A stretch of DNA of 33,756 bases. It comes from Pseudomonadota bacterium. Its GTDB lineage: Bacteria > Pseudomonadota > Gammaproteobacteria > Burkholderiales > Burkholderiaceae_C. Within the stretch, counting starts at the first letter, position 1. Each line of letters opens with the position of its first letter. Shown in pieces: positions 1 to 7,793 of this stretch. The position numbers and the translations under genes were made by a program. The stretch is taken from the NCBI GenBank assembly GCA_021846025.1, contig JAJZDV010000017.1:1-33756 (forward strand), written 5' to 3'. The notes below the pieces were generated by a model. The model ran no database searches and was not told the origin of the DNA. It saw only the letters and a list, made by a program, of their open reading frames with translations.

Positions 1-168
1 AACCCGGTACAGCGCGATGCCGTATTCGCCGAATTGTCTGGCGTGCTCGGCACGAGCCAGCGCTTGAACCTGCTCCTCGTGGCCGATGGCCACAACGTAG
101 CTGTGGTGCTCGCGCTCACCGTGGTGGAAAGCCTGGGCGAAATACAGGTCGCTTGGGGTGAAGGACAT
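1..168 (-). CDS. Unknown protein, 3' end beyond the window
   Basis: The first 56 residues of a minus-strand gene are visible; the rest lies before position 1. The start is ATG at 168, preceded by a good ribosome site (AAGGAA about 5 nt upstream). The visible part is hydrophilic, His-rich near the start (FHHGEREHH) and then probably helical (EEQVQALARAEHARQF). There is no signal peptide or membrane segment in it. I do not recognise the family. It lies downstream of the cytochrome-porin gene on the same strand, but a 250-bp gap with a strong hairpin argues for separate transcription. Confidence 0.6.
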   Translation of the reverse strand, partial: MSFTPSDLYFAQAFHHGEREHHSYVVAIGHEEQVQALARAEHARQFGEYGIALYRV

Positions 169-235
169 GTTGGTTTCCTTGTTTGCCGTGTGATGCGGTA
201 GCTTGAGCGAACTTCGGATCGCAGTCCAGACATCA

Positions 236-274
236 ACGCTCCGTTTGGACGCTCCGTGTGGACGCGCCGTGGGC
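236..274. repeat. Three 13-bp tandem repeats upstream of the first gene
   Basis: The unit ACGCTCCGTTTGG (236-248) is followed directly by ACGCTCCGTGTGG (249-261) and a degenerate third copy (262-274). The array lies about 70-100 bp upstream of the minus-strand gene starting at 168, so it could be a regulator-binding array or simple slippage. Nothing else is visible in the 169-347 stretch. Confidence 0.5.
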
Positions 275-347
275 TCCGATGTCCTTGCCTGCGAAATTTT
301 GCGGCCGGATCAACCTCCGGGGCGCCAGGCGCGGGTTGCCAGGGCGA

Positions 348-395
348 CGGCTTCGACCAAGCCCTGGCGTTGAGCCCGTCGCATGGTCGAAGCCG
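348..395 (-). terminator. Strong hairpin after the cytochrome-porin gene
   Basis: A perfect 12-bp inverted repeat (CGGCTTCGACCA at 348-359, TGGTCGAAGCCG at 384-395) with a 24-nt loop begins 24 nt past the stop of the minus-strand gene ending at 419. There is no U-run after it on either strand, so it is not a classical intrinsic terminator. It may stabilise the 3' end or pause polymerase. Confidence 0.45.
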
Positions 396-418
396 CCCGG
401 GCGCTGCAGCCCATCGCT

Positions 419-1759
419 TCAGATGGCAAACCACATATACATGTACAGGCTGTTGTTGGCGCTGGCGCCAAGGCTGCTGCCGTTGAGCTTGTTGTAGGTG
501 GTGTATTGCAGCCCCAATCGAAGATTTTTCTCCGGGTTAGCCCAGCTTTGCCCGTAAGGATTCCAATCCAGTTCCCAGACCACACCATTACTCTGCACGT
601 TGGATCCAATGACTCCGCCGGTTGCTGCCGTGCCATTCACGTTGAAATATTGAATGGTCGCGCCGTAGGTGTTGTGAATCCAGTACGCGACATTCATGTT
701 CAGCGTTTTCGCGGTGTCGCTCGGATAGCTGCCGAGGGACTGGTCGTAGCTGGCTTTCTCCTGCATGTACAGGCCATTGACCGTCACGCTGTGCACGTCG
801 CCGTTGATGAACTGGTACGTGCCATCGATGCCAACATCATTCACACGATCCGTTCCGGAGCTATTGAGTACACCAGAGGGTGGCTTCATGCTCATCCCGA
901 TAAGCCCGCCCTCATAGGTGCTTTGGCCCACGGTGGTCGAGTAATTCGCCCGCAGGTACGGTGCATATCCCGTGATCCCCCCGTTGCCGCCATGCAGCAA
1001 ATTCCCCCAATAGGGTGACAGTGAGTGATAGGCGCCGCCCTCGATATACCAGTGGTTGTCGACCAGCGTGTATGCGGTCGTCCCAAGAACGGTACTGCCC
1101 AAACCAGCCATCATGGGCTTAAAAGGAACACCGCCGCTGATCGGGCTGGTCATGAAACCGTACTGCCATGCGGGTACCGTGTTCCAGACGTCCGAGACGG
1201 TCGGGTTGTTGTTCACGGAGATGCCGAAGATCCCCGAGGTGTTGCCGAAGGCATAGTTGTGGGCGTAGCGGATGTCGGTGTTGTCCCACGCCAGGTTGGC
1301 CGGCTCGGCCGTCTGCGCGTAGGTGGCCTGCCCGAGCATCCCGATGTGATCGGTCAGCCGCCCGGCGAGAAAAATGGAGGCTTGTTGCAAGGCCACAAAG
1401 TTGTCGTTGGCATGCATGCCGTTGTACAAGGGGGTCTGATCCTCGGTCGTGTGCGTGAACGAGGACACGAGCATCGCCGACAGGGGGATGTGCGTCTTGC
1501 CGTTGCTGAAGGTGTAGCCGCTGAGCTTGAAGGCTCGGCCAAAGGGCGTGAGTTGCGGGCCGAAACCACCGACGTGGCAGGCAATGCAAGCCTGGCCGGT
1601 CTGGCGGGCAAAGGCTGGCACAGCCTGTGCGGGGGTGCTCAGCAGCCCCATGCCCAGCAGCGCCAGAACCGCCAACGCGATGGAGTGCCATGCATGGCGC
1701 CAAACGGATCCTGGCGCGCGCGAGACGCAAGGCGCGACGCCAAGTGCTGAGGATTTCAT
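419..1759 (-). CDS. Cyc2-like outer-membrane monoheme cytochrome-porin fusion
   Basis: 446 residues. The signal peptide is long and ends near AQA|VPAF (46/47). A single c-type heme site, C58-I-A-C61-H62, follows immediately in the context FARQTGQACIACH, then FGRAFKLSGYT. The remaining roughly 350 residues are rich in alternating polar/hydrophobic and aromatic stretches and end in LYMYMWFAI, as expected for an outer-membrane beta-barrel. This architecture (N-terminal heme plug, then porin) and the FAR-Q-T-G...FGR-FK...GYT signature match the Cyc2 family of extracellular electron-transfer proteins, some of which oxidise Fe(II). Whether this member oxidises iron is not shown by sequence. The start was chosen at ATG 1759 with AAGGAA upstream; the frame stays open to 2938 but that part overlaps trxC. 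Regulation: a perfect FNR box lies 77-90 bp upstream. Confidence 0.75.
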   Translation of the reverse strand: MKSSALGVAPCVSRAPGSVWRHAWHSIALAVLALLGMGLLSTPAQAVPAFARQTGQACIACHVGGFGPQLTPFGRAFKLSGYTFSNGKTHIPLSAMLVSSFTHTTEDQTPLYNGMHANDNFVALQQASIFLAGRLTDHIGMLGQATYAQTAEPANLAWDNTDIRYAHNYAFGNTSGIFGISVNNNPTVSDVWNTVPAWQYGFMTSPISGGVPFKPMMAGLGSTVLGTTAYTLVDNHWYIEGGAYHSLSPYWGNLLHGGNGGITGYAPYLRANYSTTVGQSTYEGGLIGMSMKPPSGVLNSSGTDRVNDVGIDGTYQFINGDVHSVTVNGLYMQEKASYDQSLGSYPSDTAKTLNMNVAYWIHNTYGATIQYFNVNGTAATGGVIGSNVQSNGVVWELDWNPYGQSWANPEKNLRLGLQYTTYNKLNGSSLGASANNSLYMYMWFAI

Positions 1760-1808
1760 GATGGTTCCTTTCCCTAAGTTCGAGCAGGCGAAGACCTGTC
1801 CTGGAACC

Positions 1809-1849
1809 ATTGTCGAGCGCCGCGATCGGCGGAAATTGATCTGTATCAA
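1809..1849 (-). promoter_or_regulatory. Class-II FNR/Anr-type promoter of the cytochrome-porin gene
   Basis: TTGATCTGTATCAA at 1836-1849 matches the FNR consensus TTGAT-N4-ATCAA at all ten defined positions. On the minus strand a -10-like GACAAT (complement of 1809-1814) lies about 31 bp from the box centre. That is the spacing of a class-II activated promoter, with the box near -41.5. The start codon is at 1759, giving a leader of roughly 40 nt. This predicts induction at low oxygen. CRP-family relatives with the same half-site (Anr, Dnr) are alternatives. Confidence 0.7.
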
Positions 1850-1927
1850 ACAGTCACAATATTGAATGTTGCGAGCGCACAATTCGTCTTCTGCGAGCAA
1901 CATGCCGCCGCAAGCCCGGAGCGCAAC

Positions 1928-1969
1928 GGCAAGCGGCCAGACAGGCGCATGCCCGTCTGGCCGCTTGCC
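1928..1969 (-). terminator. Long hairpin downstream of trxC
   Basis: A perfect 15-bp stem (GGCAAGCGGCCAGAC 1928-1942 with its complement 1955-1969) continues, after one mismatch, with GGC/GCC around a GCAT loop. It lies 15 bp past the trxC stop and before the FNR-controlled promoter, so it probably insulates the two minus-strand genes. There is no T-run. The right arm is followed by two further copies of CGCTTGC, suggesting local duplication. Confidence 0.55.
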
Positions 1970-1983
1970 GCTTGCCGCTTGTT

Positions 1984-2400
1984 CTAGGCGCCGGCCCAGC
2001 GAACCAGATCCTGTGCCGGCATCACACCCGAGTGACGCTTGGCCTCGTGTCCGCCCCGAAACATCAGCAGCGTCGGGATGCTGCGGATGCGGTGACGCGC
2101 CGAGGCGCGCGGTTGATCGTCGGAGTTGACCTTCACCAGCAAGGCACGGCCCTTGAGCAGTTTGGCGGCTTGCTCGAACTGCGGCCCCATCTGGCGGCAG
2201 GGTCCGCACCAGGGCGCCCAGAAATCGGCGATCACCGGCAGCTCGTTCTTGCTGACGAAGCGCTCGAAGTCGGCATCGCTCAACTCCAGCGGCTCGCCGC
2301 TCAGGAGAGCGCGATGGCAGCTCCCGCATTGCGGATCGTTCGCCACGCGCTCGGGTGGAACGCGGTTGAGGCTGTTGCAATGCGAGCAGACGATCAACAT
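1984..2400 (-). CDS. trxC: Thioredoxin 2 (TrxC)
   Basis: 138 residues, close to E. coli TrxC (139). The N-terminal zinc ribbon CSHC...CGSC distinguishes TrxC from TrxA. It is followed by a thioredoxin fold with active site WCGPC and the cis-proline motif IPTLLMF. It reduces protein disulfides in the cytoplasm. The start is ATG 2400 with GGAG 5-6 nt upstream. It stands alone: hairpin downstream, and the divergent CMD-like gene starts 220 bp away. The segment 2401-2620 holds its promoter and that of the divergent gene, without a site I can name. Confidence 0.93.
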   Translation of the reverse strand: MLIVCSHCNSLNRVPPERVANDPQCGSCHRALLSGEPLELSDADFERFVSKNELPVIADFWAPWCGPCRQMGPQFEQAAKLLKGRALLVKVNSDDQPRASARHRIRSIPTLLMFRGGHEAKRHSGVMPAQDLVRWAGA

Positions 2401-2620
2401 GACAACTCCAGGTGGTATGGCCAGTCCACAGGCAACTGCCGCTGGCGCCTGCATGGGTGCAGGCCCTGTACATGGGGGTGGCGCCGCGACGTTCAAGCCG
2501 CGGCGCCGTCATCCGGGCTCCGGACGTCCGATGCAGCAGCGTTGCCGCTTGGTATCGCGCGCACCTGCCATTACAGTAGTGAGCGAACCTGACGCCTGCA
2601 AACCGAGGAGCGACCCAGAC

Positions 2621-3244
2621 ATGCCACGTATTGCCTACACCCCCGTCGACTTGAACGAGCCGGCCGATCTGGTGGACGCCATTCGCGCTCGCCGTGGCGG
2701 CAAGCTGCTCAATCTCGACCGCATGTTGTTGCACAGCCCGGCTTTTGCGCGTGGCTGGAACGGCTTTCTCGGCGCCGTGCGCACAGAACTTGATCTCGAT
2801 CCACTGCTGCGCGAACTCGCCATCTGCGCCGTCGCCCTGCTCAACCATGCGCAGTACGAATTTGCCCATCACGCGCCCGAGTTTCTCGCTGCCGGCGGCA
2901 CCCCGACACAACTCGCGGCCCTGGCCAATGTGCCGCATGCGGTGGACGACGCCGTGCTGTTCTCCCCGGCGCAGCGCGTGACCCTGGCGATTGCCTACGA
3001 GATGACCCGGCGGGTCAAGGTCAACGAAGCCTATTTCGCTGCCGCGCGCGCCGCCATGCCACCACAGCAGGTGGTGGAACTGGTGGGCGTGATTGCAACC
3101 TACAACATGGTGTCACGTTTTCTCGTGGCGCTCGGGGTCGACATCGAAACCCCGGCACAAACGCCTGCGCCCGGGGGGTTCGAAACCGCCGCCGGCATCT
3201 CGCTCGACGACCTCGCCGCACTGCCGCCCAGGGGCAGCGCTTGA
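2621..3244 (+). CDS. Carboxymuconolactone-decarboxylase/AhpD-like protein
   Basis: 207 residues, all helical in appearance. The core RELAICAVALLNHAQYEFAHH followed by PEFLAAGG is the CMD-family pattern, with E and paired His. The CxxC of true AhpD peroxidases is missing, so it resembles gamma-carboxymuconolactone decarboxylase-like proteins of unknown substrate rather than a peroxidase. The start is ATG 2621 with GAGGAG about 10 nt upstream. The C-terminal 30 residues are Pro/Ala-rich and probably disordered. It is followed after 115 bp by a membrane-protein gene on the same strand. Confidence 0.8.
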   Translation: MPRIAYTPVDLNEPADLVDAIRARRGGKLLNLDRMLLHSPAFARGWNGFLGAVRTELDLDPLLRELAICAVALLNHAQYEFAHHAPEFLAAGGTPTQLAALANVPHAVDDAVLFSPAQRVTLAIAYEMTRRVKVNEAYFAAARAAMPPQQVVELVGVIATYNMVSRFLVALGVDIETPAQTPAPGGFETAAGISLDDLAALPPRGSA

Positions 3245-3359
3245 GCTTGAGCCTGCGCCTGCGCAAGCGGGCAGGCCCGAAACTGCATCGGCACCCGCAC
3301 TTGCAACGCTCCCGCTTGTGGGACGCGGCGCCATCACCGACCGAACCGGAGTGTTGCCC

Positions 3360-3893
3360 ATGGCCTCGTTGATCCGTCTCGCGCTCGACCATTTCCCGCT
3401 CACGCTGCTGCTGCTCGGCCTGCTGCTGGCCATGACGTCACTCGCGTTCACGCGGCGCGAGCGCACCTCTGAGCGCATGGCCTCGACGTTGCTGCGCTGG
3501 TTCCTGCTGTGCTCGGTGGGGTTGAGTTTTTTCGTCAACTTCGTGTTCCACAGCTTTTATGGCGACCTGGCCGCGCGCTTGATCGGCTGGGCACCCAGCC
3601 CGTTCCAGTACGAAGTGGGAACCGCCAGTCTGGGCTTCGCCCTGGTGGGGGTTGTCGCCGCGTTCGGCGGCCTGGGTTTACGCCTCGCCGCCGTGCTCGG
3701 CCCTGCGGCCTTCCTCTGGGGGGCGGCGCTCGGCCATGGGTTGCCGATGCAACAAGCGCATGACTATGCCCAGGGCAATGTCGGTGCCATGCTCGGGACC
3801 GACATCCTCGTCCCCCTCGTCGGCTTCGCCCTGCTCGCCTGGCAAGCCAAGGCGCAGAGCCGGCGCAGCGTGTTCGCGCGTTCGCGACTCTAG
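3360..3893 (+). CDS. Small integral membrane protein, DUF6790-like
   Basis: 177 residues with about five hydrophobic helices (roughly 10-25, 45-62, 85-105, 108-128, 148-165). The loop FHSFYGDLAARLIGW followed by SPFQYEVGTASLGFA resembles conserved text of the DUF6790 membrane family; this is from memory and unverified. No enzymatic motif is seen. The start is ATG 3360 with CGGAG 8-9 nt upstream. Its TAG overlaps the stop of the convergent minus-strand gene by three bases (3890-3893), leaving no room for a terminator. Confidence 0.7.
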   Translation: MASLIRLALDHFPLTLLLLGLLLAMTSLAFTRRERTSERMASTLLRWFLLCSVGLSFFVNFVFHSFYGDLAARLIGWAPSPFQYEVGTASLGFALVGVVAAFGGLGLRLAAVLGPAAFLWGAALGHGLPMQQAHDYAQGNVGAMLGTDILVPLVGFALLAWQAKAQSRRSVFARSRL

Positions 3894-4771
3894 GCCGGGC
3901 TGACCGACGCTGCCAGCGCCGCCAGTTGCTGCAGCCGGCTCGCGGCGCGACTGCCGTACCAGGAGCACCATTCGCCGTCGATCAGGCGCACGTCGGGGCT
4001 CAGGCCGCGCGCCAGGAGCCGGTCGCGAACCGCGTCGACATGGTGAGTCCGAAAACGGTAAGGCTCGGTTGACAGCAGCACCAGGCCCACCTCGTGCATC
4101 CAGGGCGCATCCCAGTCGAACTCCGGGTAGCGTGCCGCGCCAGGCGTGGCCATGCCGTCACCACCCACCACCTCCGGCAGCGTGATCCAGCCGACGCTGC
4201 CCAGGGTGCGCGCGATGTAGGTGTCGCGCGCCACGGTCATCCACGGCTCGCGCCAGATGAGGTAGAGCACGCGGCGCGCCGGCCACGACCGGGCTGCCTG
4301 CGCGGCGAGCTGCGCCCGCAATGCCGCTGCAAGCCCCTGTGCACGAGCATGCACCTCGGGCACGCCGCCGAACAAGTCGCCCAGCAGCGCCAGCAGCGCG
4401 AGGTTGTCGGCCGGCGCCTGGGGATGCGTCACCACCACCTGCGGCACGAAATTGCGCAACGCCACCACGGTTTCGCGCGTGTTTTCGTCCACATTCACCA
4501 GCACGTGGCTGGGGGCCAGGGCACGCAGGCGCGCGAGGTTCACGTCCTTGGTGCCACCCACCTTGGGGATGGCGTGAACAGCCTTGGCCGGATGGACGCA
4601 AAAGCCGGTGCGCGCCACAACCTGCGCCCCCAGGCCGAGATCGAACAGGGTCTCGGTCAGGCTGGGGACCAGGCTGGCAATGCGCGCCTCGGCGCCCGCC
4701 GGAGCAAAACGCTGGCCCAGCGCGTCGATGGCGCCGCGGTTGCCAGGAAGGGAAGTGCGGGCAGCTTGCAT
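3890..4771 (-). CDS. BtuF-like cobalamin/metal-chelate binding protein
   Basis: 293 residues from ATG 4771. It contains the helical-backbone metal-receptor pattern: RIASLVPSLTETLFDLGLG, then RTGFCVHP, PKVGGTKDVNL and VLVNVDENTRE. These belong to the periplasmic-binding-protein class III fold of BtuF and related proteins. From this start there is no signal peptide, as in many stand-alone cytoplasmic homologues; no ABC permease or ATPase is nearby. The frame stays open to a GTG at 4933 that overlaps the LysR stop (GTGA), with a hydrophobic stretch LLRGGVVVGAGIG. This alternative would add 54 residues and a possible export signal and couple translation to the LysR gene. Neither start has a strong ribosome site. 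Confidence 0.75.
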   Translation of the reverse strand: MQAARTSLPGNRGAIDALGQRFAPAGAEARIASLVPSLTETLFDLGLGAQVVARTGFCVHPAKAVHAIPKVGGTKDVNLARLRALAPSHVLVNVDENTRETVVALRNFVPQVVVTHPQAPADNLALLALLGDLFGGVPEVHARAQGLAAALRAQLAAQAARSWPARRVLYLIWREPWMTVARDTYIARTLGSVGWITLPEVVGGDGMATPGAARYPEFDWDAPWMHEVGLVLLSTEPYRFRTHHVDAVRDRLLARGLSPDVRLIDGEWCSWYGSRAASRLQQLAALAASVSPA

Positions 4772-4929
4772 GGTCAGTTGCTGGGCCGGACGATTGTCGC
4801 AAACGCGTCGACCCGTTGGCGCGCATCCGGTCTGCAGCCCGATGCCTGCGCCAACTACGACACCGCCACGCAACAGCGCCGGACCACCTGCTTGCCGCCA
4901 TGCCGTGGGGCCGGTCGGCGAGGGCCTGT

Positions 4930-5805
4930 TCACGCCTGCTCAAGCAGCCACTGCACAAAGCTCCCCACCTCCGCTCGCCTGGCGTGCCGCGCCGGATAGA
5001 CCAGGTAATGCCCCTGGATGATCAGCGCCCTCTGCGCATCGAAGAGCGCGACCAGCCGCCCCGCTGCAATGTGCGAACTGGCGATGGTGGTGCTCTCCAG
5101 CGCGACCCCCAAGCCTTGGACGGCGGCGTCCAGGGTCAACTGTGCGCGATCGAACCGCAGCGGGAAATGCTCGGGTGCGTCGCTCAGCCCTTGTGCAGAC
5201 AGCCAGTCCTTCCACTGCACCACGCTGACTGTGCTCTGGATCAGGGGCATATGTTGCACGTCTGCCGGCGCGCGTACCCGATGACGTCGCAGCAATTCCG
5301 GGCTGGCCAGCGGCAGGATCTGCTCGTCGAACAGAGGCCGCACGACCAGATCGGGCCAGTTCGGTACGCCGTAGCGCACGTCCAGGTCCGCTTGGCCAAG
5401 GGCGAAATCGCTGTGGGACGGGGAGGCCGACAGGAACAGCGAAATCTGCGGATAGGCTTGCGCGAAGGCGGCCAGGCGCGGCATCAACCAGAGGCTGGCA
5501 AAGCTGGGACTGGCATGCACGTACAGACTGTTGCGCACGCCCTGGCGGACATCGTCCGTGGCGGCCGCGATGGAACCAAGCGCCCCTCCGACGCGGCGCA
5601 GGTAAGCCGCTCCGGCTTCGCTGAGGGAGACCCGCTGGCCACTGCGGTCGAACAGCTTGACGCCCAGGAACGACTCCAGACGCGCGATCTGATGGCTGAC
5701 CGCCGAAGGGGTCAGGTTGAGTTCGCCGGCCGCGAGCGCGAAGCTGCGGCGCCGGGCGGTGGCCTCGAACGCGAGCAGCGTGGTCAGCGGCGGAATGCTC
5801 GCCAT
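4930..5805 (-). CDS. LysR-type regulator, GcvA-like
   Basis: 291 residues. The N-terminal winged helix-turn-helix (about 5-65) includes ALAAGELNLTPSAVSHQIAR and LEAFL-type text (LESFLGVKLFDR). It is followed by a periplasmic-binding-like effector domain (about 95-290) with SPSFASLWLMPRL, typical of the GcvA subgroup. The start was chosen at ATG 5805 because MASIPPLTTLLAFEA aligns with family N-termini; an upstream in-frame GTG (5838) would add 11 residues. It is divergent from the SDR/TRAP/transketolase operon starting at 5927 and is probably that operon's regulator. The inducer is unknown. Confidence 0.88.
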   Translation of the reverse strand: MASIPPLTTLLAFEATARRRSFALAAGELNLTPSAVSHQIARLESFLGVKLFDRSGQRVSLSEAGAAYLRRVGGALGSIAAATDDVRQGVRNSLYVHASPSFASLWLMPRLAAFAQAYPQISLFLSASPSHSDFALGQADLDVRYGVPNWPDLVVRPLFDEQILPLASPELLRRHRVRAPADVQHMPLIQSTVSVVQWKDWLSAQGLSDAPEHFPLRFDRAQLTLDAAVQGLGVALESTTIASSHIAAGRLVALFDAQRALIIQGHYLVYPARHARRAEVGSFVQWLLEQA

Positions 5806-5823
5806 GGTGTGTTGCGATGCAGC

Positions 5824-5854
5824 ATGATGAAATTTCACCAGACGCTGAAATCAT
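5824..5854. promoter_or_regulatory. Candidate LysR operator between regulator and operon
   Basis: The 121-bp divergent region contains a perfect 10-bp palindrome TGAAATTTCA (5828-5837). A further TGAAATCAT (5846-5854) makes an inverted repeat ATTTCA-N8-TGAAAT (5832-5851) that includes a T-N12-A LysR-type core. The site sits next to the LysR start, as expected for autoregulation with divergent activation. Protein binding is inferred only. Confidence 0.45.
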
Positions 5855-5926
5855 ATCGCTTGCCATCATGCAGGAGGCCCCGAAAAATCCCTCACTCTTA
5901 TTCAAGCGCACAACGGAGACAGGACG

Positions 5927-6676
5927 ATGCTTCTCGAAGGTCAGGTGGCAGTGGTCACGGGCGGGGCCGGACTCAACGGGCTGGGCTTTGCCACCGCCCG
6001 CATGATGGCCGAGCAGGGAGCGCGGGTGGTGATCGTGGACCTGCAGCATGCCGACCCCGCGGCCGCCGCGGCCCGGCTCGGAGCGCAGCATGTCGGAGTC
6101 GTCGCGGACGTGACGGACAAGGCTTCGTGCGACGCCGCGGCGCGCGAGGTGCTGCAGCGTTGCGGACGGTTGGACATCCTGGTCAACAACGCCGGCATCA
6201 CCCAGCCGCGCAAGACCGCCGACATCAGCGGTGCCGACTACGACGCCGTGCTCGACGTCAGCCTGCGCGGCACCCTGTACATGTCGCAGGCCGTGCTGCC
6301 GGCGATGCGCAAGGCGCAACGCGGCGCCATCATCTGCGTCTCCTCGGTGTCCGCGCAGCGCGGCGGGGGCATTCTCGGCGGCCCGCATTACTCCGCGGCC
6401 AAGGCCGGCGTGCTCGGCCTGGCGCGCGCCATGGCGCGCGAGTTCGGCGTGGACGGCATCCGCGTGAACTGCGTCACGCCGGGGCTGATCGCCACCGACA
6501 TCAACAAGGGCCTCATTCCCGAGGACCGCAAGCAGGGCATCCTCGAGCAGATTCCGCTGAACCGCATCGGTGAACCCGATGACGTCGCCGGCTGCATCGT
6601 GTTCCTCGCCAGCCCTCTGGCCAAGTACTGCACCGGCGTGACCCTGGATGTCAACGGGGGCATGCTGATTCACTGA
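5927..6676 (+). CDS. Short-chain dehydrogenase (SDR), first gene of the TRAP/transketolase operon
   Basis: 249 residues, a classical SDR. The cofactor loop is TGGAGLNGLG (11-20), an acidic Asp at the end of beta-2 (VIVDL, D38) points to NAD(H), NNAG is at 87-90, Ser about 139-140, and YSAAK (Tyr155, Lys159). It ends GVTLDVNGGMLIH, the usual SDR C-terminus. The start is ATG 5927 with GGAGACAGG upstream. It is followed after 68 bp by the TRAP binding protein, so it probably oxidises the imported polyol, sugar or hydroxy acid to a ketone that the transketolases can split. The substrate is not deducible. Confidence 0.9.
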   Translation: MLLEGQVAVVTGGAGLNGLGFATARMMAEQGARVVIVDLQHADPAAAAARLGAQHVGVVADVTDKASCDAAAREVLQRCGRLDILVNNAGITQPRKTADISGADYDAVLDVSLRGTLYMSQAVLPAMRKAQRGAIICVSSVSAQRGGGILGGPHYSAAKAGVLGLARAMAREFGVDGIRVNCVTPGLIATDINKGLIPEDRKQGILEQIPLNRIGEPDDVAGCIVFLASPLAKYCTGVTLDVNGGMLIH

Positions 6677-6744
6677 ACCGCGCATTCGCGCCGATTGAAC
6701 GCGCCGCAGAGCGCGTCGCACCCATCCCAACCAGGAGACAAGCC

Positions 6745-7779
6745 ATGCAACAGCAAGACAAGAAGCCCACGGGCATCAGCCGCCGTTCCATCCTCACCGG
6801 CGCGGCAGCGCTGCCCCTGCTGGGCATCCTGCCCCGCCGTGCGCGCGCCGCCGAGTTCACCTACAAGCTGGCCACCGGCCAGGACCCCACCCATCCGGTC
6901 AACATCCGCGCCCAGCAGGCCATCGACCGGATCCGCGAGGCGACCCATGGACGCCTGGAGATCCGTCTGTTCCCGGCCAACCAGCTCGGCTCCGACGTCG
7001 ACCTGCTGGCGCAGGTGCGCAACGGCGGCGTGGAGTTCTTCAACGAGGCGGCCTCGGTGCTGTCCACCCTGGTGCCGGCAGCGGGCATCGTCAACGTGGG
7101 CTTCGCCTTCAAGAATTACGACGAAGTGTGGAAGGCGATGGACGGCAAGCTCGGCGCCTACGTCAACGCCCAGGTCGAGAAGTCGGGCCTGCTGGTCATG
7201 TCCAACGCCTGGGACAACGGCTTTCGCCAGATCACCACCTCGACGCGCCCGGTCCACACGCCGGCCGACCTGCACGGCCTGAAGCTGCGCGTGCCGCCGT
7301 CGCCGATGCTCACCACGCTGTTCCAGGCGCTGGGCGCCGGAGCCACGCCGATTGCCTTCAACGAGCTGTATTCGGCGCTGCAGACCAAGCTGGTCGAGGG
7401 GCAGGAGAATCCGCTGGCGATCATCGCCACGGCGCGCCTGTACGAAGTGCAGAAGTACTGCAGCATGACCAACCACGTCTGGGACGCCTACTACATCCTG
7501 GGCAACCCGGCGGCGTTCCATCGGCTGCCGAAGGACGTGCAGGCGATCGTGCGCCGCGAATTCGCGCGTTCCGCGCTCGACGAGCGCGCCGACATCGCGG
7601 CGCTGAGCAAGTCGCTGCGTGCGCAATTGCAGTCGAAGGGCCTGCAGTTCGTCGACGACGTCGACACGCAAGCCTTCAAGTCGGCTCTGGCCAAGACCAG
7701 CTTCTACACGACCTGGAAGGGCAAGTTCGGCAACGAGGCCTGGGGATTGTTGCAGCAAAGCGTGGGCACCCTGGCGTGA
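6745..7779 (+). CDS. dctP: TRAP transporter solute-binding protein (DctP), Tat-exported
   Basis: 344 residues. The N-terminus has a twin-arginine signal (SRRSIL, residues 12-17) and a hydrophobic stretch, with cleavage likely at ARA|AEF (35/36). The mature part follows the DctP family: GQDPTHPVN, LFPANQLGSDVDLLAQVRNG, the conserved substrate-carboxylate-binding Arg in LKLRVPPSP, and EGQENPL. The family mostly binds carboxylates, but sugar and polyol binders exist. The start is ATG 6745 with CAGGAGAC upstream. The stop overlaps a GTG (GTGA) of the permease frame. The ligand is unknown. Confidence 0.92.
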   Translation: MQQQDKKPTGISRRSILTGAAALPLLGILPRRARAAEFTYKLATGQDPTHPVNIRAQQAIDRIREATHGRLEIRLFPANQLGSDVDLLAQVRNGGVEFFNEAASVLSTLVPAAGIVNVGFAFKNYDEVWKAMDGKLGAYVNAQVEKSGLLVMSNAWDNGFRQITTSTRPVHTPADLHGLKLRVPPSPMLTTLFQALGAGATPIAFNELYSALQTKLVEGQENPLAIIATARLYEVQKYCSMTNHVWDAYYILGNPAAFHRLPKDVQAIVRREFARSALDERADIAALSKSLRAQLQSKGLQFVDDVDTQAFKSALAKTSFYTTWKGKFGNEAWGLLQQSVGTLA

Positions 7780-7793
7780 ACGGGGCGCTGTCC

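Noticed and set aside
1760-2938. Upstream extension of the cytochrome-porin frame to 839 residues
   Set aside because: It runs antisense or out of frame through trxC and the CMD-like gene. The signal peptide and ribosome site place the true start at 1759.
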